Shown here: positions 18,219 to 27,882 of the stretch, piece by piece | Layout of the letters: the number at the start of each line of letters is the position of its first letter | Position numbering within the stretch: the first letter of the stretch is position 1 | From: Streptomyces sp. V3I7 | Lineage (GTDB): Bacteria; Actinomycetota; Actinomycetes; Streptomycetales; Streptomycetaceae | Length of the DNA stretch: 64,000 nucleotides | Assembly (NCBI RefSeq): GCF_030817495.1 | Contig: NZ_JAUSZK010000001.1 | Coordinates: forward strand, 5,249,001 to 5,313,000 | Direction of reading: 5' to 3' | Notes under the pieces: model-generated | Database searches by the model: none | What the model was told of the DNA's origin: nothing | The model's input: the letters and a program-made list of their open reading frames with translations, nothing else | Position numbers and translations under genes: made by a program

Positions 18219-18533
18219 ATGCCCACCGACGTGTTCGGCGTGCTGGCCAACCCGGTACGTCGCAGACTGCTCGAGAGCCTGCGGGAAGGGCCGCGCTCCA
18301 CGGGGGAGCTGGCCGCGATGTTCGAGCTCGGCAGACCCGCGGTCTCCGAGCATCTGGCGGTGCTCCGTACCGCCGGACTCGTACGCGAGGAGCCGCGCGG
18401 CCGGCACCGCTTCTACCACCTGGAGCCGGCCCGGCTCGCCGAGGTGAGCGCGTGGCTGCACCCCTTCGAGCACTACTGGAAACAGCGCCTGGACGCGCTG
18501 TCCGATCTCCTGGACGAGGACGACGAGAGATGA
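18219..18533 (+). CDS. ArsR-family winged-helix transcriptional regulator
   Basis: A 104-aa protein starting MPTDVFGVLANPVRRRLLESL, the usual ArsR opening. The winged helix covers nearly the whole protein, with recognition helix GRPAVSEHLAVLRTAGLV and wing GRHRFYHLEP. There is no metal-binding Cys pair, so it is the metal-independent type normally paired with an AHSA1/SRPBCC partner, as here: the next gene overlaps by ATGA. The frame is open further upstream, but the repeats at 18151-18207 occupy that part. Confidence 0.88.
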   Translation: MPTDVFGVLANPVRRRLLESLREGPRSTGELAAMFELGRPAVSEHLAVLRTAGLVREEPRGRHRFYHLEPARLAEVSAWLHPFEHYWKQRLDALSDLLDEDDER

Positions 18534-18940
18534 CCGAGAACAACACCATCACCAGTGAGAAGTTCTTGCCCCACCCGCCGGCCGCGGTGTGGCGGGCCCT
18601 GACCGACCCCACGCTCCACGCCCGCTGGTGGGCCGCCGGTGACGTCAAGCCCGTCGTCGGGCACCGCTTCGCCCTCGACATGGGCAACTTCGGCAGCCAG
18701 CCCTGCGAGGTCACCGCCGTGGAGGACGAGCGCCTGCTGTCCTACCGCTTCGCCGAGGGCTCGCTCGACACCACCATCACCTGGACGCTCACGCCGGAGG
18801 GCGAGGGCACCCGTCTCGTCCTGACCCACGCGGGCTTCGACCTCGACTCCCCGATGGGCCGGCAGGCGTACGAGGGCATGGGCCGGGGCTGGCCGCAGGT
18901 CCTGAACCGCCTCGGCGCCGTGCTGGACGAGGACGCCTGA
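18530..18940 (+). CDS. SRPBCC (AHSA1-like) ligand-binding protein
   Basis: A 136-aa START/Bet v1-like fold protein: FLPHPPAAVWRALTDPTLHARWW at the start and the long C-terminal helix GWPQVLNRLGAVLDE. The helix-grip fold forms a cavity for a hydrophobic ligand. Its ATG overlaps the ArsR stop, and the ArsR-AHSA1 pair is a common arrangement in which the two are co-regulated. The ligand is unknown. A long hairpin follows the gene. Confidence 0.85.
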   Translation: MTENNTITSEKFLPHPPAAVWRALTDPTLHARWWAAGDVKPVVGHRFALDMGNFGSQPCEVTAVEDERLLSYRFAEGSLDTTITWTLTPEGEGTRLVLTHAGFDLDSPMGRQAYEGMGRGWPQVLNRLGAVLDEDA

Positions 18941-18970
18941 GCGCAGGCGGCACGCCCCGAGCGCAGACCG

Positions 18971-19026
18971 GCACGCCCTGAGCGCCCGTCGGCGGAACGT
19001 TCCCTCGACGGGTACTCAGGGCGTGC
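18971..19026. terminator. long compound hairpin, bidirectional terminator
   Basis: GCACGCCCTGAG (18971-18982) pairs with CTCAGGGCGTGC (19015-19026). Inside it CCCGTCG (18985-18991) pairs with CGACGGG (19006-19012), and the loop itself holds the palindrome GGAACGTTCC. It lies between the convergent AHSA1 and response-regulator genes. Confidence 0.7.
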
Positions 19027-19062
19027 TGGGTCAGGCCGTCGGGCGCGGCGGGGGAGCGGGGG

Positions 19063-19725
19063 TCAGTGGATGATCCCGGTACGCAGGGCCACGGCGACCA
19101 TTCCGGCGCGGTCACCGGTGCCGAGCTTGCGGGCGATGCGGGCGAGGTGGCTCTTGACGGTCAGTGCGGACAGTCCCATCGAGACGCCGATGGCCTTGTT
19201 CGACTGGCCTTCGGCGACCAGACGCAGGACCTCGACCTCGCGGCCGGACAGCTCGCGGTAGCCACCCGGGTGGCTCGGGGTACCCGGGGGGCGGCGGTGC
19301 ATACGGGCGGCCGCGGCACCGATGGGGGCGGCGCCGGGGCGGGTGGGGAGGCCGATGTTGGTGCGGGTGCCGGTGACGACGTAGCCCTTGACGCCGCCGG
19401 CCAGGGCGTTGCGCACGGCACCGATGTCGTCGGCCGCGGAGAGCGCCAGCCCGTTGGGCCAGCCCGCGGCGCGGGTCTCGGACAGGAGGGTCAGGCCGGA
19501 ACCGTCCGGGAGGTGGACGTCGGCGACGCAGATGTCGCGGGGGTTGCCGATGCGGGGACGAGCCTCCGCGATGGACGAGGCCTCGATGACGTCGCGCACA
19601 CCGAGCGCCCACAGATGGCGGGTGACGGTGGAGCGGACGCGGGGGTCGGCCACGACCACCATGGCGGTCGGCTTGTTCGGGCGGTAGGCGACCAGGCTTG
19701 CGGGCTGCTCGAGGAGAACGGACAC
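19063..19725 (-). CDS. orphan NarL/LuxR-type response regulator
   Basis: A 220-aa two-domain regulator. The receiver domain has the phospho-acceptor in ICVADVHLPDGSG (Asp69) and a conserved Lys in GGVKGYVV, but only one acidic residue (Asp27) where most receivers have two. The linker is Pro-rich and lacks order. The LuxR HTH is LSGREVEVLRLVAEGQSNKAIG with recognition segment LSALTVKSHLARIARKLG. No histidine kinase is adjacent, so it is an orphan, and the reduced acidic pocket raises the chance of phosphorylation-independent control. It is transcribed from an AT-richer upstream region that holds inverted repeats. Confidence 0.85.
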   Translation of the reverse strand: MSVLLEQPASLVAYRPNKPTAMVVVADPRVRSTVTRHLWALGVRDVIEASSIAEARPRIGNPRDICVADVHLPDGSGLTLLSETRAAGWPNGLALSAADDIGAVRNALAGGVKGYVVTGTRTNIGLPTRPGAAPIGAAAARMHRRPPGTPSHPGGYRELSGREVEVLRLVAEGQSNKAIGVSMGLSALTVKSHLARIARKLGTGDRAGMVAVALRTGIIH

Positions 19726-19842
19726 CAGGCCTCCTGGGGTGCGGGTCGGGGGCCGGCTCTGGGGAAGAAGCCGGGACGAACCGTGCTTTCAAGGTCACAG
19801 TCGTCTTCGGCAGTAAACCCGTCCGCCTTTAGAGAATGATCA

Positions 19843-19932
19843 CGATCTGGTGAGTAACAATCCGTGCAATTCGGACGCGCGATCGATCATCCGAAGATCG
19901 AGTCGGTTCGGGCGCTTTCACTTACCAGATCG
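19843..19932. promoter_or_regulatory. spaced inverted repeats upstream of the response regulator
   Basis: CGATCTGGT (19843-19851) and its inverted copy ACCAGATCG (19924-19932) flank the promoter area, 72 bases apart, in a stretch notably AT-richer than its surroundings and dotted with GATC words. A minus-strand TTGTTA...CATTCT pair with a 16-base spacer overlaps the inner copy and could be the promoter. Confidence 0.35.
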
Positions 19933-19977
19933 AAAGTGGCCGTATCGACATAGAGATCGACACTCGTCCGGTACGCG

Positions 19978-20652
19978 TCAGCGGGACTGCGGTCCCCTGC
20001 GCTGCGGCAGCGTCACCACCGAGGCGTCGCCCGGGGCGGCCGGCGGCAGGCCCGCGACCTGGGCGAGCAGATCGCACCAGGCGGCCAGATGGGCCGCCGC
20101 GTCCGGAACGCCGCCGAGGCCCTCGCGGGGCGTCCAGGAGGCGCGGATCTCGATCTGCGAGGCGGGCGGGCGCACAGACAGCCCGCCGAAGTGGTGCGAA
20201 CTCGCCCGCGTCACCGTGCCGCTCGGCTCGCCGTACGACAGCCCGCGCGCCTGGAGCGCCCCGGTCAGCCACGACCAGCACACCTCGGGCAGCAGCGGAT
20301 CGGCCGCCATCTCCGCCTCCAGCTCCGCGCGCACCAGCGTCACCAGCCGGAAGGTGCCGTGCCAGGCGTCGTGCCCGTCGGGCTCGTGCAACAGGATCAG
20401 ACGTCCGTCGGCGAGATCCTGGTCGCCGTCGACGACCGCGGCTTCCACGGCGTACGCGAAGGGGGCCAGCCGCTTGGGGGCGGGCGTCGGGTCCACCTCG
20501 ATCTGCGGACGCAGCCGGGCGCTCCTGAGCGCCTCCACCGCAGCCCGGAACGCCGGGGGTGCCGAAGGGTCCGTATGCCGGTCCGCCTCCCCGCCCTTCG
20601 CTTCGTCCATTCCGCCAGCGCCGTCCGACAGTCGTCCCTGAGCCGCAGCCAT
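19978..20652 (-). CDS. DUF3000 family protein
   Basis: A 224-aa actinobacterial protein. The core (about residues 35-205) has FRAAVEALRSARLRPQIEVD, RLAPFAYAVEA, GRLILLHEPDGHDAWHGTFRLV and CWSWLTGAL, as I remember from DUF3000. No catalytic site, membrane helix or signal is visible; the N-terminus is disordered. It is divergent from hemE with 95 bases between starts, an arrangement I know from other Streptomyces, so co-regulation with haem synthesis is possible. Function unknown. Confidence 0.8.
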   Translation of the reverse strand: MAAAQGRLSDGAGGMDEAKGGEADRHTDPSAPPAFRAAVEALRSARLRPQIEVDPTPAPKRLAPFAYAVEAAVVDGDQDLADGRLILLHEPDGHDAWHGTFRLVTLVRAELEAEMAADPLLPEVCWSWLTGALQARGLSYGEPSGTVTRASSHHFGGLSVRPPASQIEIRASWTPREGLGGVPDAAAHLAAWCDLLAQVAGLPPAAPGDASVVTLPQRRGPQSR

Positions 20653-20747
20653 GCGGGGAACATTAAGGGGAACGGCGGCCCGGCGCAGGGAGAGACACCC
20701 TTAAGGCACGGGCGGGTCGACTCGCGGGGCGTGCGAGACTTTCCGAC

Positions 20748-21815
20748 GTGAGTGCCAACGGAAGCCCTTCGGGCCAGCAGCCGACAGCCACGTACGAGAG
20801 CGCCTTCCTCAAGGCGTGCAGGCGCGAGCCCGTGCCGCACGCGCCCGTGTGGTTCATGCGCCAGGCCGGCCGCTCCCTGCCCGAGTACCGCAAGGTGCGC
20901 GAGGGCGTCCCGATGCTCGAGTCCTGCATGCGCCCGGAGCTGGTCACCGAGATCACGCTCCAGCCCGTACGCCGGCACAACGTGGACGCGGCGATCTACT
21001 TCAGCGACATCGTCGTCCCGCTCAAGGCCATCGGCATCGACCTCGACATCAAGCCCGGCGTCGGCCCGGTCGTCGAGCGCCCGATCCGCACCCGCGCCGA
21101 CCTCGCGCAGCTGCGCGACCTGACCCCCGAGGACGTCTCCTACGTCACCGAGGCCATCGGCATGCTCACCGCCGAGCTGGGCGCCACCCCGCTCATCGGC
21201 TTCGCCGGCGCCCCCTTCACCCTGGCCAGCTACCTCGTCGAGGGCGGTCCCTCGCGGACGTACGAGAACGCCAAGGCGATGATGTACGGCGACCCCGAGC
21301 TGTGGGCCGACCTGCTCGACCGCCTCGCCGACATCACGGCCGGCTTCCTCAAGGTGCAGATCGAGGCCGGCGCGAGCGCGGTGCAGCTGTTCGACTCCTG
21401 GGCCGGCGCGCTCGCCCCGGCCGACTACCGCGGCTCCGTCATGCGGGCCTCGGCGAAGGTCTTCGACGCCGTCGCCGGGTACGGCGTCCCGCGCATCCAC
21501 TTCGGTGTCGGCACCGGTGAGCTGCTCGGTCTGATGGGCGAGGCCGGCGCGGACGTCGTCGGCGTCGACTGGCGCGTCCCGCTGGACGAGGCCGCCCGCC
21601 GCGTCGGCCCCGGCAAGGCGCTCCAGGGCAACCTCGACCCGACCGTGCTGTTCGCCGGCACCGAGGCCGTCGAGGCCAAGGCCCGCGAGGTGCTCGACGC
21701 GGCCGCCGGTCTGGAGGGCCATGTCTTCAACCTCGGCCACGGCGTCATGCCGAACACCGACCCGGACGCGCTGACCCGCCTGGTCGACTACGTCCACTCG
21801 CGCAGCGCGCGCTGA
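20748..21815 (+). CDS. hemE: uroporphyrinogen decarboxylase
   Basis: A 355-aa enzyme that removes four acetate carboxyls from uroporphyrinogen III to give coproporphyrinogen III. Signatures are [16 protein letters not shown] near residue 35, the catalytic Asp in [26 protein letters not shown] and the C-terminal [16 protein letters not shown]. The start is GTG at 20748 with a weak ribosome site. With hemG and hemQ 4-7 kb downstream it supplies the coproporphyrin-dependent haem route of Gram-positive bacteria. Confidence 0.97.
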   Translation: MSANGSPSGQQPTATYESAFLKACRREPVPHAPVWFMRQAGRSLPEYRKVREGVPMLESCMRPELVTEITLQPVRRHNVDAAIYFSDIVVPLKAIGIDLDIKPGVGPVVERPIRTRADLAQLRDLTPEDVSYVTEAIGMLTAELGATPLIGFAGAPFTLASYLVEGGPSRTYENAKAMMYGDPELWADLLDRLADITAGFLKVQIEAGASAVQLFDSWAGALAPADYRGSVMRASAKVFDAVAGYGVPRIHFGVGTGELLGLMGEAGADVVGVDWRVPLDEAARRVGPGKALQGNLDPTVLFAGTEAVEAKAREVLDAAAGLEGHVFNLGHGVMPNTDPDALTRLVDYVHSRSAR

Positions 21816-21816
21816 C

Positions 21817-22641
21817 TCACCACACCTGACGGGGCCGGGCCTGCCTGCCGAACAGCAGGCGGCGCGGTTCCGGCGGGGGTGGCGTGCCCGGCTTGAGCGG
21901 CAGCGCCAGCAGCATGCCCGCCACGAAGCCGACCACATGGGCCGCGTAGGCCACCGTGCCGGTGCCGGAGACGCCGTGGCCGGACGAGTACACCGCCTGC
22001 AGCCCGAACCAGAAGCCCAGCACCAGCCAGGCGGGCAGCCGCAGCGGCAGGAAGACCAGGAACGGGACCAGCACCCACACCCTGGCCCTCGGGTACAGCA
22101 CCAGATAGGCGCCCAGGACACCGGCGATCGCCCCGGACGCGCCGATCAGCGGATCGCTCGACGTGTCGTTGAGCAGCGCGAAGCCGTAACCGGCCGCGTA
22201 GCCGCAGACGACGTAGAAGAGGAAGTAGCGGATGTGGCCCATCCGGTCCTCGACGTTGTTGCCGAAGATCAGCAGGAACAGCATGTTGCCGAGCAGGTGC
22301 AGCCAGCCGCCGTGCAGGAACATCGCCGTGAAGACCGACAGGGGCGGGGACTTGTCGTAGCCCGGCGGCCCGACCACGCAGCCCGGTCCGTGCGGACCCA
22401 CGCCCACCGCGCCCGTCGGGACCACCCGGGGCAGCTGATCGTGGATCAGCTCGCGCGGCACCGCCGCGTAGTGGTCCATGAAGGCCTGGAGATGGCACAG
22501 CTGGGCCAGATGGCTGTCCCCGGCCACCGCCCCGGACATGCCGGGCGTGACCAGGAACACGAGCACGTTCGCGGCGATCAGCGCGTACGTCACCCAGGGG
22601 GTGCGCCGCGCGGGGTTCACGTCATGGACCGGGATGACCAC
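21817..22641 (-). CDS. rhomboid-family intramembrane serine protease
   Basis: A 274-aa membrane protein with about six helices. Catalytic Ser lies in LIGASGAIAGVLGAY and the catalytic His in AAHVVGFVAGMLL; loop 1 shows the expected Asn/His-rich GGWLHLLGNMLFL. It starts MVIPVHDVNPARRTPWVTY at a GTG. There is a long Gly/Pro-rich extracytoplasmic loop between helices 1 and 2. Rhomboids cut membrane proteins inside the bilayer; the substrate is unknown. It ends one base after hemE, tail-to-tail. Confidence 0.9.
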   Translation of the reverse strand: MVIPVHDVNPARRTPWVTYALIAANVLVFLVTPGMSGAVAGDSHLAQLCHLQAFMDHYAAVPRELIHDQLPRVVPTGAVGVGPHGPGCVVGPPGYDKSPPLSVFTAMFLHGGWLHLLGNMLFLLIFGNNVEDRMGHIRYFLFYVVCGYAAGYGFALLNDTSSDPLIGASGAIAGVLGAYLVLYPRARVWVLVPFLVFLPLRLPAWLVLGFWFGLQAVYSSGHGVSGTGTVAYAAHVVGFVAGMLLALPLKPGTPPPPEPRRLLFGRQARPRQVW

Positions 22642-22733
22642 ACAGGAGTACTGCCCCCGAAACGGTGCCCGAACCGGTGAACGCCGTCACGCGCGCGTGC
22701 GTATGTGTCCTCAACCGACGTGAGGACCATGCC

Positions 22734-23018
22734 ATGAGCGACCGAGTCACCCCTCAGATGCAGGCCCTGCCCGACGGCGAGGCGGAGATCTCCCTGGTCG
22801 TGCGACTCCCCTGGGAGGACGTCGCGCGGCTCGGTCAGGAGGCGGGACGGCTCGCCTCGCAGATGCAGCGGCCGGTGACGCTGGACGAGGCCGTCAGCCA
22901 CCGGCTGCGCTCCACTCGCCCGTCGGCCTCGCACGCCAGGCCGGCTGGGGAGCAGCCGTCGGCGATGACGTCCAGCACGTCGCTGGCCTCGCTGCCGCGG
23001 ATCAGCGGGACCGCCTAG
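22734..23018 (+). CDS. small conserved streptomycete protein
   Basis: A 94-aa protein starting MSDRVTPQMQALPDG at an ATG preceded by GTGAGGACC. The first 60 residues are ordered (EISLVVRLPWEDVARLGQEAGRL, likely helix with a coiled nature); the rest is Ser/Ala/Pro-rich. No known domain, signal or membrane helix. It is divergent from the rhomboid gene with a 92-base spacer. Confidence 0.65.
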   Translation: MSDRVTPQMQALPDGEAEISLVVRLPWEDVARLGQEAGRLASQMQRPVTLDEAVSHRLRSTRPSASHARPAGEQPSAMTSSTSLASLPRISGTA

Positions 23019-23041
23019 GCACACGGGCCGCCCCCCCGGCG

Positions 23042-24433
23042 TCACGGCGTCTCGTGCACCTTCGCCGCCGCCTTGCGGGCCGCGACCAGCACCGGGTCCC
23101 ACACCGGTGAGAACGGCGGGGCGTAGCCCAGGTCCAGGGCGGTCATCTCCTCCACCGTCATCCGCGCGGTCAGCGCCACCGCGGCGACGTCGACGCGCTT
23201 GGCCGCGCCCTCCCGGCCGACGATCTGCACGCCCAGCAGCCGGCCCGTGCCGCGTTCGGCGAGCATCTTCACCGTCATCGGGCTGGAGCCGGGGTAGTAC
23301 CCGGCGCGGCTCGTCGACTCGATCGTGGCCGTGACGAAGGACAGGCCGAGCCGCCGCGCGTCCTTCTCACGCAGCCCGGTGCGCGCGATCTCCAGGTCGC
23401 ACACCTTGCTGACCGCCGTGCCGACCACGCCTGGGAACGTGGCGTGCCCGCCGCCGACGACCGTGCCGATGACCTGCCCGTGCTTGTTGGCGTGGGTGCC
23501 GAGCGGGACGTACCGCTCCTGGCCCGAGACCAGGTCGTGCACCTCGACGCAGTCGCCGCCGGCCCAGATGTTCTCGTGCCCGCGCACCCGCATCGTGCGG
23601 TCGGTGAGCAGCCCGCCGTGGTCGCCGAGGGGCAGCCCCGCCGCGCGCGCGAGTCCGGTCTCGGGGCGTACGCCGATGCCCAGAACGACCACGTCCGCCG
23701 GGTACTCGGCGTCGTCCGTGGCCACCGCGCGCACCCGGCCCTCCCTCCCGGTGAGCAGCTTCGTGACGTCCGCATCGTTGACCATCGTGATGCCCAGGCC
23801 CTCCATGGCGCGGTGCACCAGGCACCCCATGTCCGGGTCCAGCGTGGACATGGGCTCCGCGCCGCGGTTGACGACCGTCACCGCGTAGCCGCGCTTGACC
23901 AGCGCCTCCGCCATCTCGACGCCGATGTACCCGGCGCCGACGACGACCGCGCGCCGGCCCTCGGCGTGCTCCAGGCTGTCCAGCAGGGCCTGCCCGTCGT
24001 CGAGGGTCTGTACGCCGTTCACCCCGGGGGCGTCGACGCCCGGCATGTCCGGGCGGACCGGGCGGGCCCCGGTGGCGATCACCAGTCGGTCGTACGGCGT
24101 CCAGGACTCGGTACCGGAAACGGCGTCCCGCGCGCGGACGCGCCGCCGCTCCACGTCGATCTCGACGACCTCGGTACGCAGCCGTACGTCGATGTCCCGC
24201 GCGCGGTGCTGCTCGGGCGAGCGCGCGACGAGCAGGTCCCGCTCCGGGACGTCGCCGCTCACCCAGTACGGGATGCCGCACGCCGAGAAGGAGGTGAAGT
24301 GGCCGCGCTCGAACGCCACGATCTCCAGCTCGTCCGGCCCCCGCATCCGGCGCGCCTGCGACGCCGCGGACATGCCCGCGGCGTCGCCGCCGATCACGAC
24401 CAGCCGTTCCGTTCCCGCCCGCCCACCGTTCAT
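23042..24433 (-). CDS. FAD-dependent pyridine-nucleotide-disulfide oxidoreductase, CoA-disulfide-reductase-like
   Basis: A 463-aa flavoprotein: FAD site VVIGGDAAGMSAASQARR at the N-terminus, a single redox Cys in FSACGIPYW (Cys52), the NAD(P)H-binding motif VVVGAGYIGVEMAEAL near residue 160, FAD motif IWAGGDCVEV, and a C-terminal dimerisation domain. The lone Cys (no CxxxxC pair) places it with CoA-disulfide reductases and NADH oxidases. Actinobacteria use mycothiol, so the true disulfide or oxygen substrate is open. Confidence 0.87.
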   Translation of the reverse strand: MNGGRAGTERLVVIGGDAAGMSAASQARRMRGPDELEIVAFERGHFTSFSACGIPYWVSGDVPERDLLVARSPEQHRARDIDVRLRTEVVEIDVERRRVRARDAVSGTESWTPYDRLVIATGARPVRPDMPGVDAPGVNGVQTLDDGQALLDSLEHAEGRRAVVVGAGYIGVEMAEALVKRGYAVTVVNRGAEPMSTLDPDMGCLVHRAMEGLGITMVNDADVTKLLTGREGRVRAVATDDAEYPADVVVLGIGVRPETGLARAAGLPLGDHGGLLTDRTMRVRGHENIWAGGDCVEVHDLVSGQERYVPLGTHANKHGQVIGTVVGGGHATFPGVVGTAVSKVCDLEIARTGLREKDARRLGLSFVTATIESTSRAGYYPGSSPMTVKMLAERGTGRLLGVQIVGREGAAKRVDVAAVALTARMTVEEMTALDLGYAPPFSPVWDPVLVAARKAAAKVHETP

Positions 24434-24486
24434 GCGAACACGCTACGGGCACGCGGTACTTCTGTCCGGTCGGCCCTGCCCTCCCG

Positions 24487-25449
24487 TCAGTCCTCGTCGT
24501 CGTCCGGCACCGGGCGCGCCATCGGCAGCGGGCCCGGCGCGGCGGGTGCCGGGGCGGTCGGTGCCGCGGCGGCCGGGCGTGCCAGGCGCGGGCGGACGAA
24601 CCGCGCCCACAGGAAGGCGATCAGGCCCGCCAGCACGGCGAACGGCAGGACGGCGCCCAGGACGAGGGTGATCCAGCGCAGCATCGTGACGAAGACGTGC
24701 CAGCCGCCGGACACCGCGTCCAGGAAGCTCGGGGTGTCGTCCTTCGCGGCGCCCTTCACCGGCGTCTCGGTCAGGGTCAGGGTGATGGTGGCCACGCTCG
24801 TCCGGTCCTTCAGGGACGCCTGCTGGGCGAGCAGCGCCTCCAGGTTCGCCTCACGGGTGCTCAACTCCCCTTCCAGCGCGACCACATCGCTCAGCCGGGT
24901 CGCCTTGTCCATCAGCTCCCGCACCCGGGCCACGCTGGCCCGCTGCGACTTGATACGGCTCTCCACGTCCACGACCTGGTCGCTGACGTCCTTGGCCGAC
25001 GCGGTCCGGCTGATCAGCTTGCCCGCGCCCTGGAGCCCGTTCAGCACCTCGTCGTAGGCGGCGGTGGGCACGCGCAGGACGACACGGGTGCGCTCGTGGC
25101 CGTCGCTGTCCCGGTTGGTGTTCTCGTCGCCGACGTAGCCGCCCGCGTTCTCGGCGGTGGTGCGGGCGTCGGCCAGGGCCGCGGAGGCGTCCTTGACCCG
25201 CACGGTCAGGGAGGCGGTGCGGATGATGCCGTTCGGGGTGAGCCGGGGCGACTCGACGGTCGGGCCGCCCCCCGACTTGCCGTCGGAGTCGCCGCCCGCG
25301 CCCGGTCGGCCGGCGCTCGCGGCGTCAGCGGTTTTGGCGCCCGAGGAGTCCGAGCCCGCGCTGCACCCGGCGAGCGCGAGGGAGGCGGCGATCAGGACGC
25401 CGGTCAGGGCCCGGACGGGTACGGGTCGTACGGAGTGTCGTGCGCGCAT
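24487..25449 (-). CDS. DUF4349 lipoprotein
   Basis: A 320-aa lipoprotein: signal peptide with lipobox LALAGC, a Ser/Gly linker, then the DUF4349 domain (IIRTASLTVRVKDASAAL; YDEVLNGLQGAGKLISR), a long coiled-coil stretch (about residues 165-210), a membrane helix near residues 255-280 and a Pro/Ala cytoplasmic tail. Its role is unknown; the family is often found near envelope genes. It is divergent from hemG. Confidence 0.82.
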   Translation of the reverse strand: MRARHSVRPVPVRALTGVLIAASLALAGCSAGSDSSGAKTADAASAGRPGAGGDSDGKSGGGPTVESPRLTPNGIIRTASLTVRVKDASAALADARTTAENAGGYVGDENTNRDSDGHERTRVVLRVPTAAYDEVLNGLQGAGKLISRTASAKDVSDQVVDVESRIKSQRASVARVRELMDKATRLSDVVALEGELSTREANLEALLAQQASLKDRTSVATITLTLTETPVKGAAKDDTPSFLDAVSGGWHVFVTMLRWITLVLGAVLPFAVLAGLIAFLWARFVRPRLARPAAAAPTAPAPAAPGPLPMARPVPDDDED

Positions 25450-25621
25450 GGTGGCGGTCCCCCCAAGGGTGGTGACGACTGTCGCTAGCTTCGACGGACG
25501 AGCCCGTCCGGACGTTGGCCAGAAACGGTCCCGATGCGGTCACGGTCCGGACTCGCGGCGGACACCGGCCCGCGCCGGGCGCCCGAGCCGGACTGTCAGT
25601 GGCGTTTGAGAGAGTGGGGAC

Positions 25622-27091
25622 ATGAGCGCAACGGGTACGAGCACCAGGCACGTCGTCGTCATCGGAGCGGGCGTCGCCGGGCTGGCCGCCGCCCACCGGC
25701 TGCTCGGACGCGGCGCGCGGGTGACCGTACTGGAGGCGTCCGACCGGGTCGGCGGCAAGCTGTTGCCGGGCGAGATCGCGGGCGTCCGCGTCGACCTGGG
25801 CGCCGAGTCGATGCTGGCCCGCAGGCCCGAGGCGCTCGCCCTGGCCCGCGAGGTGGGACTGGCTGACCGCCTCCAGCCGCCCGCCAGCTCGACGGCCTCG
25901 ATCTGGACCCGCGGCGCCCTGCGCCCGATGCCCAAGGGCCATGTGATGGGCGTCCCCGGGACCGCCGCCGCCCTCTCCGGCGTTCTGTCCGCCGAGGGCC
26001 TCGCCCGTATCGAGCGCGACGCAGGCCTGCCTCGTACGGAGGTCGGCGACGACGTGGCCGTGGGGGAGTACGTGGCGGCCCGCCTCGGCCGCGAGGTCGT
26101 CGACCGGCTCGTCGAGCCCCTGCTCGGCGGGGTCTACGCGGGCGACGCGTACCGCATCTCGATGCGCTCGGCGGTCCCCCAGCTCTACCAGGCCGCGCTG
26201 ACCCACGACTCGCTCACGGAGGCCGTCCGCGGCATCCAGGCGAAGGCGGCCGCGAGCCGGCAGACCGGCCCCGTCTTCATGGGCATCGAGGGCGGCGTGG
26301 GCCAACTGCCGCTCGCCGTCGCGGAGTCGGTACGCGCGCGTGGCGGCGAGATACTCACCGGGACGCCCGTGACGGAGCTGCGGCGGACCGGGCCGGCGAA
26401 CGCGCACCCCGCCTGGCGCGTGGTCGCCGGGGACCGGGTGCTGGACGCGGACGCCGTCGTCGTCGCGCTGCCCGCCCCGGCCGCCGCCCGGCTGCTGGGC
26501 GCGGAAGCCCCCGCCGCCGCTGCCGACCTCGCCGCCGTCGAGTACGCCTCGATGGCCCTGGTCACCCTCGCCTGCCGCCGAGCCGACCTCACCCTCCCCG
26601 AGGGCAGCAGCGGCTTCCTCGTCCCGCCCGTCGACGGACGCACGATCAAGGCATCGACGTTCGCCTCCCAGAAGTGGGGCTGGATCGCCGACGAGGACCC
26701 GGACGTGGTCGTGCTGCGCACCTCCGTCGGCCGGTACGGCGAGACGGAGATCCTCGGGCGGGACGACGCGGAGCTGGTGGACGTCTCCCGGCACGACCTG
26801 CGCGCGGCCACCGGCCTGGACGCCACGCCCCTGGAGACCCGCGTGACCCGCTGGACCGACGGCCTGCCCCAGTACCCGGTCGGCCACCACGCGCGCGTGG
26901 CCCGCATCCGCGAGCACGTCGCGAAGCTGCCCGGGCTCGCGGTCTGCGGCGCGCAGTACGACGGCGTCGGCATCCCGGCGTGCATCGCGAGCGCGTACGC
27001 CGCGGTGGACCAGCTCGACGGTGATCTGCGCCGTGTGGAGGAGCTCACCGCCCACCCGGTACAGAGCTTGCACGGCGGAGCGGGAGAATGA
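25622..27091 (+). CDS. hemG: coproporphyrinogen III / protoporphyrinogen oxidase
   Basis: A 489-aa flavoprotein of the HemY/CgoX type: FAD motif [18 protein letters not shown], then RVGGKL, and the C-terminal FAD segment [21 protein letters not shown]. In actinobacteria this oxidises coproporphyrinogen III to coproporphyrin III. The ATG at 25622 follows GAGAGTGGGG. It overlaps hemQ by ATGA, giving a coupled haem pair downstream of hemE. The symbol hemG follows streptomycete usage; hemY or cgoX would be equally valid. Confidence 0.94.
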   Translation: MSATGTSTRHVVVIGAGVAGLAAAHRLLGRGARVTVLEASDRVGGKLLPGEIAGVRVDLGAESMLARRPEALALAREVGLADRLQPPASSTASIWTRGALRPMPKGHVMGVPGTAAALSGVLSAEGLARIERDAGLPRTEVGDDVAVGEYVAARLGREVVDRLVEPLLGGVYAGDAYRISMRSAVPQLYQAALTHDSLTEAVRGIQAKAAASRQTGPVFMGIEGGVGQLPLAVAESVRARGGEILTGTPVTELRRTGPANAHPAWRVVAGDRVLDADAVVVALPAPAAARLLGAEAPAAAADLAAVEYASMALVTLACRRADLTLPEGSSGFLVPPVDGRTIKASTFASQKWGWIADEDPDVVVLRTSVGRYGETEILGRDDAELVDVSRHDLRAATGLDATPLETRVTRWTDGLPQYPVGHHARVARIREHVAKLPGLAVCGAQYDGVGIPACIASAYAAVDQLDGDLRRVEELTAHPVQSLHGGAGE

Positions 27092-27837
27092 GTGACATGA
27101 GTGACGACGCCCCCACCACCGCGACGCCCCAGTCCGGCAGGATCCCGAACAAGGGCAAGCTGGCCAAGGACCTCAACGAGGTCATCCGCTACACCCTGTG
27201 GTCCGTCTTCAGGCTGAAGGACGTACTGCCCGAGGACCGCGCCGGTTACGCCGAGGAGGTCCAGGAGCTGTTCGACCAGCTCGCCGCCAAGGACGTGACC
27301 ATCCGCGGCACCTACGACGTCTCCGGCCTGCGCGCCGACGCGGACCTCATGATCTGGTGGCACGCGGAGACCAGCGACCAGCTCCAGGAGGCGTACAACC
27401 TCTTCCGCCGCACGAAGCTGGGCCGCGCGCTGGAGCCGGTCTGGTCGAACATGGCGCTGCACCGCCCCGCCGAGTTCAACCGCGCGCACATCCCGGCGTT
27501 CCTCGCCGACGAGACGCCGCGCAACTACGTCAGCGTCTACCCCTTCGTGCGCTCCTACGACTGGTACCTGCTGCCCGACGAGGACCGCCGCCGTATGCTC
27601 GCCGACCACGGCAAGATGGCCCGCGGCTACCCCGACGTCCGCGCCAACACGGTCGCCTCGTTCTCGCTGGGCGACTACGAGTGGATGCTGGCCTTCGAGG
27701 CCGACGAGCTGTACCGCATCGTCGACCTCATGCGCCACCTGCGCGCGTCCGAGGCCCGTATGCACGTCCGCGAGGAGGTCCCGTTCTTCACGGGCCGCCG
27801 CAAGGACATGTCGGAACTGGTCGCCGGCCTCGCCTGA
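27088..27837 (+). CDS. hemQ: hydrogen-peroxide-dependent coproheme decarboxylase
   Basis: A 249-aa chlorite-dismutase-fold protein that turns coproheme III into haem b by two decarboxylations. Motifs are [10 protein letters not shown] near the start, the [17 protein letters not shown] segment carrying the catalytic Tyr, and [23 protein letters not shown] with the proximal His. The Arg of true chlorite dismutases is not at the expected place, consistent with HemQ. Coupled to hemG by ATGA; an alternative in-frame ATG lies at 27097. Confidence 0.95.
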   Translation: MSDMSDDAPTTATPQSGRIPNKGKLAKDLNEVIRYTLWSVFRLKDVLPEDRAGYAEEVQELFDQLAAKDVTIRGTYDVSGLRADADLMIWWHAETSDQLQEAYNLFRRTKLGRALEPVWSNMALHRPAEFNRAHIPAFLADETPRNYVSVYPFVRSYDWYLLPDEDRRRMLADHGKMARGYPDVRANTVASFSLGDYEWMLAFEADELYRIVDLMRHLRASEARMHVREEVPFFTGRRKDMSELVAGLA

Positions 27838-27868
27838 GCGGCGGCCGCATCGGCCGCACCGGCCGCTC
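27836..27868. terminator. hairpin between hemQ and the TAP-type peptidase
   Basis: GCGGCCG (27841-27847) and CGGCCGC (27851-27857) form a 7-bp stem with a CAT loop; an alternative outer pairing is GAGCGGC (27836-27842) with GCCGCTC (27862-27868). The genes converge here. Confidence 0.5.
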
Positions 27869-27882
27869 TCGGGACGCGCTGA

